36,693 bases of DNA from assembly GCA_949293265.1 (NCBI GenBank), contig CASFCK010000016.1, positions 1-36,693 on the forward strand, read 5' to 3'. The translations under genes were made by a program, and so were the position numbers. The notes under the pieces were generated by a model. It did not search any database, had not been told where the DNA came from, and saw only the letters and a program-made list of their open reading frames with translations. This document shows positions 16,811-27,305 of the stretch, piece by piece (position 1 is the stretch's first letter; every line of letters begins with the position of its first letter). Origin of the DNA: an uncultured bacterium (GTDB lineage: Bacteria; Bacillota_I; Bacilli_A; Acholeplasmatales; Anaeroplasmataceae).

Positions 16811-17927
16811 TAAATAGATTTTTAAATCCTTCTTTAAAATTGTCCCAAGCTGATTTTTTTTCTTTTTTCTCAACTTGATCTAAAGATTTAAACAATTCAA
16901 TTTCTTCTTTAGATAAATTAGTAGGAGTAATTACCTTAACTGTAACATATTGATCTCCTCTACCAATTCCCTTAGGATTTTTTACGCCTTTGCCTCTAAT
17001 TTTAAAGACCGTACCGCTTTGAGTACCTGCAGGTATTTTTACTTTTTCCGCTTCCCATAATGTAGGAACTTCGATTTGATCTCCTAAGGCAGCTTGCGTA
17101 AATGAAATTGGAACTTCTAGATATATATCATTGTTTTCCCTTTTAAATGTTTTATGTGGTAAAACATTAATTGTGATATATAAATCACCATTAGGACCAC
17201 CATTTTGTCCGGCTCCCCCACAACCTTCAAGGCGAAGAGACATTCCTGATTGAATACCTTCTGGTATTTTTAATTCAATATCTTTAACTTTTCTTACATG
17301 ACCTGTTCCGTTACATACATCGCACTTTTTAGTGATTTCTTTACCTGTACCATGGCATCTAGGGCAAACACTTTGGGTTTGTGTCATTCCAAATATTGTT
17401 TGTTGACGTCTTAAGATATAGCCTGTACCATGACAATCAGGACAAGTGTGTATATCATTTTTAGAATAAGCACCTGAACCACCACACGCCGTACATGGCT
17501 CATCTACAGAAACTCTTATTTTCTTAGTTGTTCCATAAACCGCTTCTTCGAATGTGATATTCATTTGCTTTTCTAAATCTTCACCTTGGCGAGCTTGATT
17601 TGTTTGTCTAGTTCTACCGCCGCCAAAGAAAGAGTTAAATATATCTTCAAAGCCACCAAAGCCACCACTAAAACCACCAAAGCCACCTGCAGAGCCAAAT
17701 CCTTGTGGACCAGCAGAACCAAAACGATCATATTGAGCTCTTTTTTGCTCATCAGATAGAGTTTCATATGCTTCGTTTATTTCTTTAAATTTTTCTTCAG
17801 CACCTGGTTCTTTATTTATATCTGGATGATATTTTTTAGCTAAAGTACGATATGCTTTTTTTATTTCATCTTGTGATGCTGTTTTAGATACACCTAATAT
17901 CGCATAATAATCTTTATTATCTGGCAT
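16806..17927 (-). CDS. dnaJ: Chaperone protein DnaJ (Hsp40), 373 aa
   Basis: DnaJ delivers unfolded substrates to DnaK and stimulates its ATPase. The J domain is at 1-70 with the HPD tripeptide in KKYHPD; a Gly/Phe-rich segment follows (about 75-115, [13 protein letters not shown]). The zinc-finger domain has four CxxCxGxG repeats ([32 protein letters not shown]), and the C-terminal substrate-binding domains follow. This is a full-length type I DnaJ. It lies 57 bases after dnaK with a GGAG binding site, preceded by the imperfect intergenic hairpin at 17960-17981. Confidence 0.97.
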   Translation of the reverse strand: MPDNKDYYAILGVSKTASQDEIKKAYRTLAKKYHPDINKEPGAEEKFKEINEAYETLSDEQKRAQYDRFGSAGPQGFGSAGGFGGFSGGFGGFEDIFNSFFGGGRTRQTNQARQGEDLEKQMNITFEEAVYGTTKKIRVSVDEPCTACGGSGAYSKNDIHTCPDCHGTGYILRRQQTIFGMTQTQSVCPRCHGTGKEITKKCDVCNGTGHVRKVKDIELKIPEGIQSGMSLRLEGCGGAGQNGGPNGDLYITINVLPHKTFKRENNDIYLEVPISFTQAALGDQIEVPTLWEAEKVKIPAGTQSGTVFKIRGKGVKNPKGIGRGDQYVTVKVITPTNLSKEEIELFKSLDQVEKKEKKSAWDNFKEGFKNLFK

Positions 17928-17959
17928 ATATATTCTCCTTCCATATCATTAAATAATTA

Positions 17960-17981
17960 AAGGGGCGTATAAACGCCTCTT
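17960..17981 (-). terminator. Weak dnaK-dnaJ intergenic hairpin
   Basis: AAGAGGCGT pairs with ACGCCCCTT with one mismatch, then TTTAATTATTT on the minus strand. The T run is broken, so it is probably a partial terminator or an RNA-processing/stability hairpin that lowers dnaJ relative to dnaK. Confidence 0.45.
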
Positions 17982-17984
17982 AAA

Positions 17985-20412
<2,428 letters not shown>

Positions 20413-20424
20413 TTACATGACCTC

Positions 20425-21438
20425 CTATTTATATATTTTTGGTAAACTATTCGCCAAATATTCTAAAATAGGCACAACAGTTTTATAATTCATTCTTAAA
20501 GGCCCGACTGCAACAATAGTTCCGTATTCAAACATATCTAAGTAATATGGAATACTAATAACTGCACAATCTGGCAAACCTATGTTTTTATTATCTTGTC
20601 CAAGTTTAATTTGTAAACCTTTTTTATTGCTGTAAACTAGTTCATTAACTCTTGTATCATCTACTACACTAACAAACCTTTGCATAACCTGATAATCTTT
20701 AAATTCCGGTTGGCTAAATAATGGTGTCATGCTAGATTTATAGCATTCATTATTTAAAAAGCTTGCAAAACCTTTAATCATGAAATTTAATATGTCATCA
20801 CGATAATCAACAATTTCTCTAATGCGTGGTTTATTAGCTTCTCTTTCTAAAATATTTCTAATTTCATAAATTTCTTGATCATACATAGCTACATCAAACA
20901 TTGACATAATTCTTAGTAAATCATCCATTTTGAAATCTTTTGGGACATTAATTCTTTGACTTCTAACAACACCTTGACTTGTTACTATTAACAAAAGGGC
21001 ATCGCGTTCATTTAATGGAATAATTTCCATCTTTTTAACTTTAGCATAACAAGCATTAGAACCAACAACTGCAATATAACAACCTGTTGTTTTAGCAACA
21101 TAATTAATTATATCTTCAATTATAGTTTCCTTAGTTAAAAGTTTGTTAGATAAGATATTATTGATAACTTTATAAACATCTTTAACTTCATCATCACGAG
21201 TTAATAAATTATCAACATAAAATCTAAAGCCTTTTTCTGAGGGAACCCGTCCACTTGAAGTGTGGGTTTTTTCTAAATATCCCATTTCTTCTAAAGCTTG
21301 CATATCATATCTTAAGGTAGCTGAGCTAAAATTAAGATATGGTTTATTAGTCAAAAGTTTAGATCCTACAGGTTCACACGTCAAAACAAATTCTTCAACG
21401 ATTGCTTTAAGGATCAATTTTTGCCTATCTGTAATCAT
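20425..21438 (-). CDS. hrcA: Heat-inducible transcription repressor HrcA, 337 aa
   Basis: HrcA binds CIRCE operators and represses class I heat-shock genes. It has an N-terminal winged helix (about 1-85, with ITDRQKLILKAIVEEF and GSKLL...SSATLRYDMQALEEMGYLEKTHTSSGRVPSEKGFRFYVD, the family hallmark) and a GAF-like C-terminal domain ending in GPLRMNYKTVVPILEYL. The ATG at 21436-21438 is preceded by GGGTGA. It is the first gene of the hrcA-grpE-dnaK-dnaJ operon and so likely represses itself through the two CIRCE-like sites upstream. Confidence 0.97.
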   Translation of the reverse strand: MITDRQKLILKAIVEEFVLTCEPVGSKLLTNKPYLNFSSATLRYDMQALEEMGYLEKTHTSSGRVPSEKGFRFYVDNLLTRDDEVKDVYKVINNILSNKLLTKETIIEDIINYVAKTTGCYIAVVGSNACYAKVKKMEIIPLNERDALLLIVTSQGVVRSQRINVPKDFKMDDLLRIMSMFDVAMYDQEIYEIRNILEREANKPRIREIVDYRDDILNFMIKGFASFLNNECYKSSMTPLFSQPEFKDYQVMQRFVSVVDDTRVNELVYSNKKGLQIKLGQDNKNIGLPDCAVISIPYYLDMFEYGTIVAVGPLRMNYKTVVPILEYLANSLPKIYK

Positions 21439-21452
21439 TAATGTTCACCCAC

Positions 21453-21479
21453 TTTGCACTCTTCTACCCGATGTGCGAA
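21453..21479 (-). promoter_or_regulatory. Second, degenerate CIRCE operator
   Basis: Read on the plus strand, TTTGCACTC-N9-ATGTGCGAA matches the CIRCE consensus TTAGCACTC-N9-GAGTGCTAA at 14 of 18 positions with the exact 9-base spacer. It overlaps the predicted transcription start (near 21476) and lies 14 bases before the hrcA ATG. Confidence 0.65.
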
Positions 21480-21482
21480 CTT

Positions 21483-21511
21483 ATTATATACTTTTGTCTT
21501 GGCACTGTCAA
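21483..21511 (-). promoter_or_regulatory. Consensus sigma-A promoter of the hrcA operon
   Basis: A perfect TTGACA (21506-21511) is separated by 17 bases from a perfect TATAAT (21483-21488) on the minus strand. The -35 box lies within the upstream CIRCE element, so HrcA binding would block RNA polymerase. Confidence 0.93.
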
Positions 21512-21525
21512 TACATTAGTGCCAA
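21499..21525 (-). promoter_or_regulatory. CIRCE operator of the hrcA operon
   Basis: TTGGCACTG-N9-TAGTGCCAA differs from the CIRCE consensus by a compensating A-to-G/T-to-C pair that keeps the symmetry, and at the innermost positions. The symmetrical core is TTGGCACT/AGTGCCAA. It overlaps the -35 box. Confidence 0.9.
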
Positions 21526-21540
21526 AAATATAAAATAAAA

Positions 21541-21561
21541 TACCGAGTTTTAAGCTCGGCA
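21541..21561 (-). terminator. Terminator of the Clp-type operon
   Basis: GCCGAG and CTCGG arms (loop about 7 bases) lie 18 bases after the stop of the 385-aa gene and are followed by TATTTTATTTT on the minus strand. The downstream sequence then runs into the CIRCE/promoter of hrcA. Confidence 0.75.
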
Positions 21562-21578
21562 TTAGTTTAATATTTAGA

Positions 21579-22736
21579 TTATAGTTCAATATATAGATAA
21601 TTTTTTAAATTGTTATACTTTAAATCATAATTGTTTAGTATTTCATTAGTGTAATCATATTTTTTCAATTTATTGGTTAAATAATCTAATTTATCTGTGC
21701 TTATATTGGCATTAACCTTAATATAAAATGGTAGAGTATTTTCAAAAACATCAAATTTTTGTTTAAAATCTTTATTATCTACATTAAAAGTATACATGCC
21801 GATATTAATTAAATTATCACCAGTATAGTAAGGGTCATTAACTAAAATAGAACCAATTTTTATAACGGGATAATTAGCATTATTACGCAAAACAAATATT
21901 GTCTCAATATGTTCTAAACAAGCTTTAATATTTTTATATTTAAAAAATGCTTGTCTAGCTTTTCGCAGTTCGAGTTTATCTTCTATAGCAAACAAATTAG
22001 CATTAGCAAATTTAGGTATAAATAAATGATAGGTATTTCTAACATTATAAGCATATAATACAATATATGACGTATTATCATCTTTATTTAAGTATAATAA
22101 AACTCTATCTGCTAGAGGACTATTAGTTCTATTATCTATATTACCATAAACCAATTTAGAATTAGTTAAATCAAGTTTAGAATTATCAAGAGGATTATAT
22201 AGCGTAATATTACTTAAATCTTCTAAAATATAATTATTATCTTTTAAGATAAGATTGTATTGATTAATAAAGGCGAGAGGATCAAATCTATCGACTAAAA
22301 TAGCTAAAATGTCATCACTTTGTTCTTTGATTTTTTCTAAATAATTCAAAGGCGGAGTAACTGATTCTGTTTTGCCGCTTTTATAGTCATTTAAAAAATT
22401 AATTAATTCCTCTATCTTAGACGTAATAATAGGATCATTTAGTTCTTTTTCACTATATTTTGTTAATTCTTGAAATAATTTTGTCACATAAGGATTTTTA
22501 ATCTCTACTTTATTTACTTCTACATTAAGTAAATCAGACCAATTAACATTCTCTAACTTAGAAGATAAGTTGTCTGATAAATCTTTGAATTTATCAAGCA
22601 TATCTTCAGGCATCTCGCTCATAAATTTATTTAATTCATCATATATTTCGTTAGCATCGCCATTAAGTTGGGGCCTTTTAACATTTTTAGGCTTTTTATC
22701 TTCAAATAAAGAATCATCTAAATTCTTAATTGCCAT
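21579..22736 (-). CDS. Unrecognised protein in Clp-type operon, 385 aa
   Basis: I do not recognise this protein. It has no signal peptide and no membrane segment, and is rich in Asn, Asp, Lys and Leu. The N-terminal quarter (about 1-135) is acidic and helical (ANEIYDELNKFMSEMPEDML, repeated amphipathic helices), while the rest (about 140-385) alternates strands and loops, with many Tyr and Asn. There is no catalytic motif that I can name. It starts four bases after the ClpP-like stop, with GGAG inside the end of that gene, so it is the third gene of an AAA+ unfoldase/peptidase operon. A role as adaptor, regulator or substrate of that protease is inference from context only. The terminator at 21541-21561 follows. 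Confidence 0.75.
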   Translation of the reverse strand: MAIKNLDDSLFEDKKPKNVKRPQLNGDANEIYDELNKFMSEMPEDMLDKFKDLSDNLSSKLENVNWSDLLNVEVNKVEIKNPYVTKLFQELTKYSEKELNDPIITSKIEELINFLNDYKSGKTESVTPPLNYLEKIKEQSDDILAILVDRFDPLAFINQYNLILKDNNYILEDLSNITLYNPLDNSKLDLTNSKLVYGNIDNRTNSPLADRVLLYLNKDDNTSYIVLYAYNVRNTYHLFIPKFANANLFAIEDKLELRKARQAFFKYKNIKACLEHIETIFVLRNNANYPVIKIGSILVNDPYYTGDNLINIGMYTFNVDNKDFKQKFDVFENTLPFYIKVNANISTDKLDYLTNKLKKYDYTNEILNNYDLKYNNLKNYLYIEL

Positions 22737-22740
22737 ATAA

Positions 22741-23340
22741 TTACTCCTTATTTAATTCTTTAACAAATTCTTCCAAAACTTTAGTATTCTTTTTAACTGG
22801 TTTTCTTATTGCATCTATTAAGCCAAATTCTAAAGCTTCATCAGAATTCATCCAAAAATCATAAGTAGCAATCTTCATTAATTCATCTTCTGACTTACCT
22901 GTTTTAGCACTTAATATTGCAAATAAACGTTTGTTTAATTTTTCATCAAACTCAATTGAATTCTTTAAAACTCTAAATTTTCCTTCAACACCTGTAGCTA
23001 ATTCATGAATCATAAATTGCGCATTAACTGAGCCATAAGCATAGTCACATACTGAGCTAATTATCGTTGCCATTGAAGCACATAAACCAGTGTTAAAAGC
23101 AACGACTGGATTAGGAATTTCTCTTATTTTATCGACAATAGCGAAACCATCTAATACGCTACCACCACCAGAACAAATTTCTAATTTAATAACCGCATTA
23201 GGATCATCATTAGCTAAAACATCTAAAAAAGATGTTACTCTTTGAGCCATTTGTGTATTTATTTCTCCGTCAATTTTAATAATTCTTGATTGGAGTAATT
23301 GTTCTTCAATATTCCATACATTTAATTTAGTTTCTTCCAT
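22741..23340 (-). CDS. ClpP-like serine peptidase, 199 aa
   Basis: This is a divergent member of the ClpP (S14) family, the barrel-forming peptidase that degrades proteins fed by an AAA+ partner. The catalytic triad is complete: Ser89 in GLCASMA, His112 in MIHEL, and Asp161 in TYDFWMNSDEALEFGLID; the spacing is close to that of E. coli ClpP. The strand loop usually reading NSPGGS is CSGGGS, and the usual IHQP after the His is IHEL, so substrate contacts are altered. The start is the ATG at 23338-23340, nine bases after GGAGG; an ATG three codons upstream abuts that site and is too close. It overlaps the AAA+ gene by 14 bases. It could be the only ClpP or a second, dedicated one; the window cannot tell. 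Confidence 0.85.
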   Translation of the reverse strand: MEETKLNVWNIEEQLLQSRIIKIDGEINTQMAQRVTSFLDVLANDDPNAVIKLEICSGGGSVLDGFAIVDKIREIPNPVVAFNTGLCASMATIISSVCDYAYGSVNAQFMIHELATGVEGKFRVLKNSIEFDEKLNKRLFAILSAKTGKSEDELMKIATYDFWMNSDEALEFGLIDAIRKPVKKNTKVLEEFVKELNKE

Positions 23341-25561
23341 TTTTTTCATCCTCCTGTAATACTTTCTTTAAAACAGCCAATTTAACTACATGATCTAAAT
23401 TACGAGCTCCAAAATCATGAATATTAGCTTCTTCTTTGATTTTTACTAAATCGGCTTTACTAAATTTACATGTTCTACCGGATAATTTTTCATATTTTTC
23501 TTTATAACGTTTAATTAAAGCATCCGTAACTTTATCATCTAGGCGATTAAATACAATAATTTTATCGATTCTACCTAAAAATTCTGGTGAAAAATGATTG
23601 TTAATTGCATCAATTGCCGATTCATTATCACCTTTACCAAGACTCATAAAGGCAGTTCCTTTTTTATTAGTAGTACCAAATCCTAAATTGGTTGTGAAAA
23701 TAATTATCGCATTACGAAAGCTAACTCTATTCCCACCCTTATCAGCAGCGTAACCTTCATCTAGAATATTTAATAGGGCTTTAAAGACACTGCTATGTGC
23801 CTTTTCAATTTCATCAAACAATACAACACAATTAGGGTTTTGTTTAACTTTAGCTAAAAAGTCACTAGTTTGTTTAAATCCAACATAACCAGGATCACTT
23901 CCAAATAAGTAATTAACTGCCGTTTCTTGTTGTAGTTGTGAACCTTCAACGACGACTAAATTTTTGTCACTACCTGTGAAGTTTTTAGCTATTAATTTAG
24001 CAGTAAAAGTTTTACCGGTCCCACTTGGCCCAGCAAATAATAAACTACACTTTGGCTTTTCCGGGTCCACAATATTATATTCAATCATATTTAAATAATT
24101 TAATACGTCTTTTAAGGTTTCTTTTTGACCTAGAACGTTTTCTTCTAATTCCTTTTTAGTATCTAAAACTTTAGTATCAGACATATTAATATTAAATTGA
24201 ACTTTTATAGAATCAATAACATCATCTATTTTAACTTCTTTATCATTTTCTTTACATACCTTAGAATAAGCAAACGCGCTTTCTAACATAGTTAAAGCTT
24301 TATCAGGGTTTGCTGAATGCATATTATATTGTAATGACAAATCATAGATTTTTTCAATTAATTCTTCATGCATAACTTTAGCAAAAAATTCTTCATTGAT
24401 CGCTAAAGTTTCTCGCATTATAGTCATCGTTTCTTCTTTAGTTGGTTCTTCAACTAAAACTTTAACAAAACGTCTAGAAATAGCTTTATCTTTTTCTAAA
24501 TATTCATTAAATTCATCATTAGTTGTAGCTCCAATAACTTGAATATCGCCTCTTGATAAATATGGTTTAATTATATTGGCCGCTGTTAAATCACCTTCAT
24601 TACCTCCAGAACGAGTTAATGTGTGCATTTCATCAATAAATAAAATCACATTATCAAGTTTAGATACAGTGTCTAAAATATTTAAAATTCTTTGTTCAAA
24701 TTGGCCTCTAAATTGGCTACCAGCCACTAAGGCATCAATATGCATTTCATAAATAACCTTATTCCTTAAATCAACAGCTAAATCCTTGCTTTGATTATTA
24801 ATCGCTAAAGCCAACATATGAACCAAAGTTGTTTTACCTGTCCCGGCTGGGCCTACTAAAACAGCTGATTTTTTTGTTCTACCTGACAAAGCGATTTGTA
24901 AAGCTAAAAATTCTTGTTGCATACCAACTGGATGCATTTCCTTATGTTTAGAAACATATTTATTAATATTAGTTAAATATTTTTTTAACTTGTCATCTTC
25001 TAAACTTTTAATTTCTCTAATGCTATATTTAGCCATACTACTAGTAAAGTCATTATATAAAGCTAAAACATCAAAGCCATTAATTGGTAGTTTATTAGCT
25101 GGAGTATTATTTAATACAGCTTGTTCATAAACATGTTGCATGATAAGATTACATTTATCTAAAACATTAAATAATTCATAATCTTTGTTTATAAACAAAC
25201 AAGTAATTAAATCAGTTACTTCCATTGTGTTTTCATCTTCGCTTGCTTTCTTTTTTAATTCATCAATAACATTTAACATATCATCCGCTAAAGTGGTATC
25301 AGTATCAAAAGGTAATTTTTCATTGTTATAATGAATAGTATTATAAGCATCATCTATTAAAACATAATTCAATTTATATTTTTCTAACAAGTTGAATAAA
25401 TCAAATTTTAAATCAGCATATTTCTTATCTTTTATAGTAGAAACAAAATTGATAATCGCTAAAAATACAATAGCTGTATCAATAGTTGTTAATCCTTTAT
25501 TTAAACTAATCATACTAGCTTCATCTAATATTTTATTAATATCGGCACTTAAAACTTTCAT
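23327..25561 (-). CDS. ClpA/ClpC-like Hsp100 AAA+ unfoldase, 744 aa
   Basis: This is a double-ring AAA+ unfoldase. An N-terminal helical domain resembling Clp_N (about 1-150, divergent) is followed by D1 with Walker A GPAGTGKTT (237-245), pore loop GSQFRGQFE (281-289) and Walker B ILFIDEMH (306-313). D2 has Walker A GPSGTGKT (511-518), pore loop GSDPGYVGF (554-562), Walker B VLFDEIEKAH (580-589) and sensor 2 GARNLD (718-723). No ClpB/ClpC middle coiled coil is visible, which makes it ClpA-like. The loop that in ClpA carries the ClpP-docking IGL is here near residues 636-642 and reads TAFMSLG, not a standard tripeptide. It overlaps the ClpP-like gene, so the two are a likely machine. Confidence 0.88.
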   Translation of the reverse strand: MKVLSADINKILDEASMISLNKGLTTIDTAIVFLAIINFVSTIKDKKYADLKFDLFNLLEKYKLNYVLIDDAYNTIHYNNEKLPFDTDTTLADDMLNVIDELKKKASEDENTMEVTDLITCLFINKDYELFNVLDKCNLIMQHVYEQAVLNNTPANKLPINGFDVLALYNDFTSSMAKYSIREIKSLEDDKLKKYLTNINKYVSKHKEMHPVGMQQEFLALQIALSGRTKKSAVLVGPAGTGKTTLVHMLALAINNQSKDLAVDLRNKVIYEMHIDALVAGSQFRGQFEQRILNILDTVSKLDNVILFIDEMHTLTRSGGNEGDLTAANIIKPYLSRGDIQVIGATTNDEFNEYLEKDKAISRRFVKVLVEEPTKEETMTIMRETLAINEEFFAKVMHEELIEKIYDLSLQYNMHSANPDKALTMLESAFAYSKVCKENDKEVKIDDVIDSIKVQFNINMSDTKVLDTKKELEENVLGQKETLKDVLNYLNMIEYNIVDPEKPKCSLLFAGPSGTGKTFTAKLIAKNFTGSDKNLVVVEGSQLQQETAVNYLFGSDPGYVGFKQTSDFLAKVKQNPNCVVLFDEIEKAHSSVFKALLNILDEGYAADKGGNRVSFRNAIIIFTTNLGFGTTNKKGTAFMSLGKGDNESAIDAINNHFSPEFLGRIDKIIVFNRLDDKVTDALIKRYKEKYEKLSGRTCKFSKADLVKIKEEANIHDFGARNLDHVVKLAVLKKVLQEDEKNGRN

Positions 25562-25585
25562 TTTATTTTTCCTCCTTAGTTGCTA

Positions 25586-25594
25586 ATTATAGCA
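25586..25594 (-). promoter_or_regulatory. Extended -10 promoter of the Clp-type operon
   Basis: TGCTATAAT on the minus strand (TATAAT at 25586-25591) lies about 15 bases before the AGGAGG of the AAA+ gene. No strong -35 box is visible, as expected for extended -10 promoters. I see no CIRCE or CtsR-like heptad repeat nearby. Confidence 0.65.
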
Positions 25595-25625
25595 AAAAAA
25601 ATAAAGTTTGGCTATAAATACGAAA

Positions 25626-25644
25626 AAGAAGTCTAAGACTTCTT
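25626..25644 (-). terminator. Terminator of the MBL-fold gene
   Basis: A perfect 8-bp stem AAGAAGTC/GACTTCTT with a 3-base loop is followed by a T run on the minus strand; the stop codon (25633-25635) lies within it. Confidence 0.88.
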
Positions 25645-26238
25645 TAAATACGGATTATTTTTCTTTTCATCTTTAATGGAAGTCAACTCATCATGGCCAG
25701 GATAAACCTTAATTTCGTTTGGTAATTTGGCTAATTTAAGTAAACTATTTTGCATATCAAATATATTACCTGTCGGAAAATCTGTTCTACCTATGCTATT
25801 TTTAAATAAAGTATCCCCACTAAATAAAACATCATTATATTTATAACAAACAGAGCCATTAGTATGACCTGGTGTCAAAATAACTTGAAAAACAAACTCA
25901 CCTATTGTGATAATAGATTTATCTTCAACCAAGTTAGTATTTAAATCTCCTTTTTTATAAGGTGTTTTTAAACCTAACATTTTGTATAAACTTGTGTTTG
26001 AATCATATAATTTACTTTCATCTAAACCCGATATATAAATAGGTACATCTAAGAAATTTATTATCCCACCGATATGATCAACATGACCATGAGTTATTAA
26101 GATAGCTAAAACTTGATATTTTTGTTTTATTAACTCGCTAGCTATATCCATACCTGGGTCAACAATAATGCATTCATTGCCTTTAATAATTAAATATGTG
26201 TTAACCCCAAAGATTCCATTGACTATTTTTTTTATCAT
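25633..26238 (-). CDS. MBL-fold hydrolase, glyoxalase II-like, 201 aa
   Basis: This is a metallo-beta-lactamase-fold hydrolase of the glyoxalase II/YcbL-YqgX type. The metal motif HxHxDH is THGHVDHIGG near residues 50-59; the further ligands are in LTPGHTNGS (His), FSGDTLF (Asp) and VYPGHDE (His). These two-metal hydrolases often act on thioesters such as S-lactoylglutathione, but the short form without the C-terminal glutathione-binding domain leaves the substrate open. It starts 28 bases after the rpmG stop, past a terminator; its own promoter is not evident, and it may depend on readthrough. Confidence 0.85.
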   Translation of the reverse strand: MIKKIVNGIFGVNTYLIIKGNECIIVDPGMDIASELIKQKYQVLAILITHGHVDHIGGIINFLDVPIYISGLDESKLYDSNTSLYKMLGLKTPYKKGDLNTNLVEDKSIITIGEFVFQVILTPGHTNGSVCYKYNDVLFSGDTLFKNSIGRTDFPTGNIFDMQNSLLKLAKLPNEIKVYPGHDELTSIKDEKKNNPYLKKS

Positions 26239-26249
26239 AATAAAGAAAA

Positions 26250-26267
26250 AAGCTTTCTAAAAAGCTT
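26250..26267 (-). terminator. Terminator of rpmG
   Basis: AAGCTTT-N4-AAAGCTT is a perfect 7-bp stem followed by a T-rich run on the minus strand. It overlaps the rpmG stop codon (26266-26268). Only 11 bases separate it from the MBL-fold start codon. Confidence 0.8.
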
Positions 26268-26415
26268 ACTTCTTTTCTCTATGAACAGTATGTTTGCGGC
26301 AATGAGGACAATATTTTTTAAATTCTATACGTTCAGGAGTTGTCTTCTTGTTTTTATCTGTATAATAATTCTCATTCTTACATTCTGTACATACTAACTT
26401 TACTAAATCTCTCAT
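26266..26415 (-). CDS. rpmG: 50S ribosomal protein L33, zinc-binding form, 49 aa
   Basis: L33 is a small protein of the large ribosomal subunit near the E site. The 49-residue product starts [12 protein letters not shown] and has the zinc-binding (C+) cysteine pairs Cys9-Cys12 and Cys36-Cys39, with the family block NYYTDKNKK and the [13 protein letters not shown] segment. The ATG (26413-26415) is preceded by GGAGGG. The gene has its own strong promoter and a terminator that overlaps the stop codon. A zinc-free paralogue could exist elsewhere; this window shows only the C+ form. Confidence 0.96.
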   Translation of the reverse strand: MRDLVKLVCTECKNENYYTDKNKKTTPERIEFKKYCPHCRKHTVHREKK

Positions 26416-26446
26416 AATATCCCTCCAGACATTAAATTGCTGTTTA

Positions 26447-26475
26447 ATTATAGCAAAAACCCATATTTAATGCAA
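26447..26475 (-). promoter_or_regulatory. Sigma-A promoter of rpmG
   Basis: TTGCAT (26470-26475), 17 bases, then TATAAT (26447-26452) with the extended TG one base upstream, all on the minus strand. This is one of the strongest promoters in the window, fitting a ribosomal protein gene. Confidence 0.88.
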
Positions 26476-26482
26476 GCAAAAA

Positions 26483-27304
26483 TTAAACTGAACTTAAATT
26501 TTTAGAGATGAGTTGACCCTTATACATACAATCAACTAAGATAAGTTCAAACTTAAATGGGTCTAGACTATGCATTTTAATAAAATTTAATTTAATCTTA
26601 CTATTGAAAATACAATTTTTAAATAAAGCTTTAGGATATACTTTATATCTAGCACCACTAGGATACCAAGGCCTTCCTAAATAAATATCATAATTAGCTT
26701 GAACTTTAAATATGCAATCAAAGAATTTAAATCCATCTTCATAAATTTGATACGTATTAGGTGCAATAATATATCCATTGTTTAACGATTCAATTATACA
26801 ATTGTGAAACTCACAATTTGCACTACCAAAAATATAGTCAACGTCACCACAAATATAGCAATTGTTAATTTTAATATTATTACCTAAATCAATATAGAGT
26901 GTGTCTTGTTCAGAATGAAATGAACAATTATTTAGCTCAATGTTTGAAGCTTCACTTTTGAAGGCTACTGCTTGTTGATTTTTTTTGCTTTTTTCTTTAC
27001 GGTGAGCATTAATAAAAACTATACCTTGGGCTTTAAAGTTGTCTGCTCCTTCTTTTACTGTAAAGGTTGCACTACCTGTAGTTCCTACTAATTTTTGGCC
27101 ATCTCCACCTAATTCAGGTGGTAAAATTTTACCATGATAATCATCATAAATAATTTTAGCATCTTCACCAATAATTGTAATATTAGGTTTAGTTATATAT
27201 ATTTTTTCGTTGAAAATTCTAGTTCCTAAAAACAAGGTTTCAAATTCATCTAAATTAGTTAATGCTTCATTTAAAGTTATAGTACTATTAGATATATCTA
27301 CCAT
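26483..27304 (-). CDS. Pectinesterase-like (CE8) enzyme without signal peptide, 273 aa
   Basis: Pectinesterases remove methyl esters from galacturonate in pectin. The right-handed beta-helix family motifs are all visible: GTTGSATF (74-81), NQQAVAF (109-115), QDTL (133-136), GDVDYIFG (153-160) and LGRPW (209-213). These include the catalytic pair Asp134 and Asp156 and Arg211. No signal peptide or anchor exists, so it should act in the cytoplasm on imported, short oligogalacturonides. I prefer the ATG at 27302-27304, one base after the lacI-type stop; a GTG three codons upstream is the alternative. Neither has a strong Shine-Dalgarno, so translation is probably coupled to the regulator gene. 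The family is typical of plant-associated or gut bacteria. Confidence 0.85.
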   Translation of the reverse strand: MVDISNSTITLNEALTNLDEFETLFLGTRIFNEKIYITKPNITIIGEDAKIIYDDYHGKILPPELGGDGQKLVGTTGSATFTVKEGADNFKAQGIVFINAHRKEKSKKNQQAVAFKSEASNIELNNCSFHSEQDTLYIDLGNNIKINNCYICGDVDYIFGSANCEFHNCIIESLNNGYIIAPNTYQIYEDGFKFFDCIFKVQANYDIYLGRPWYPSGARYKVYPKALFKNCIFNSKIKLNFIKMHSLDPFKFELILVDCMYKGQLISKNLSSV

Positions 27305-27305
27305 T

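Noticed and set aside
26476-26500. Hairpin after the pectinesterase-like stop (AAATTTAAG/CAGTTTAATTT)
   Set aside because: Pairing has several mismatches and the T run is short, so I do not call a terminator.
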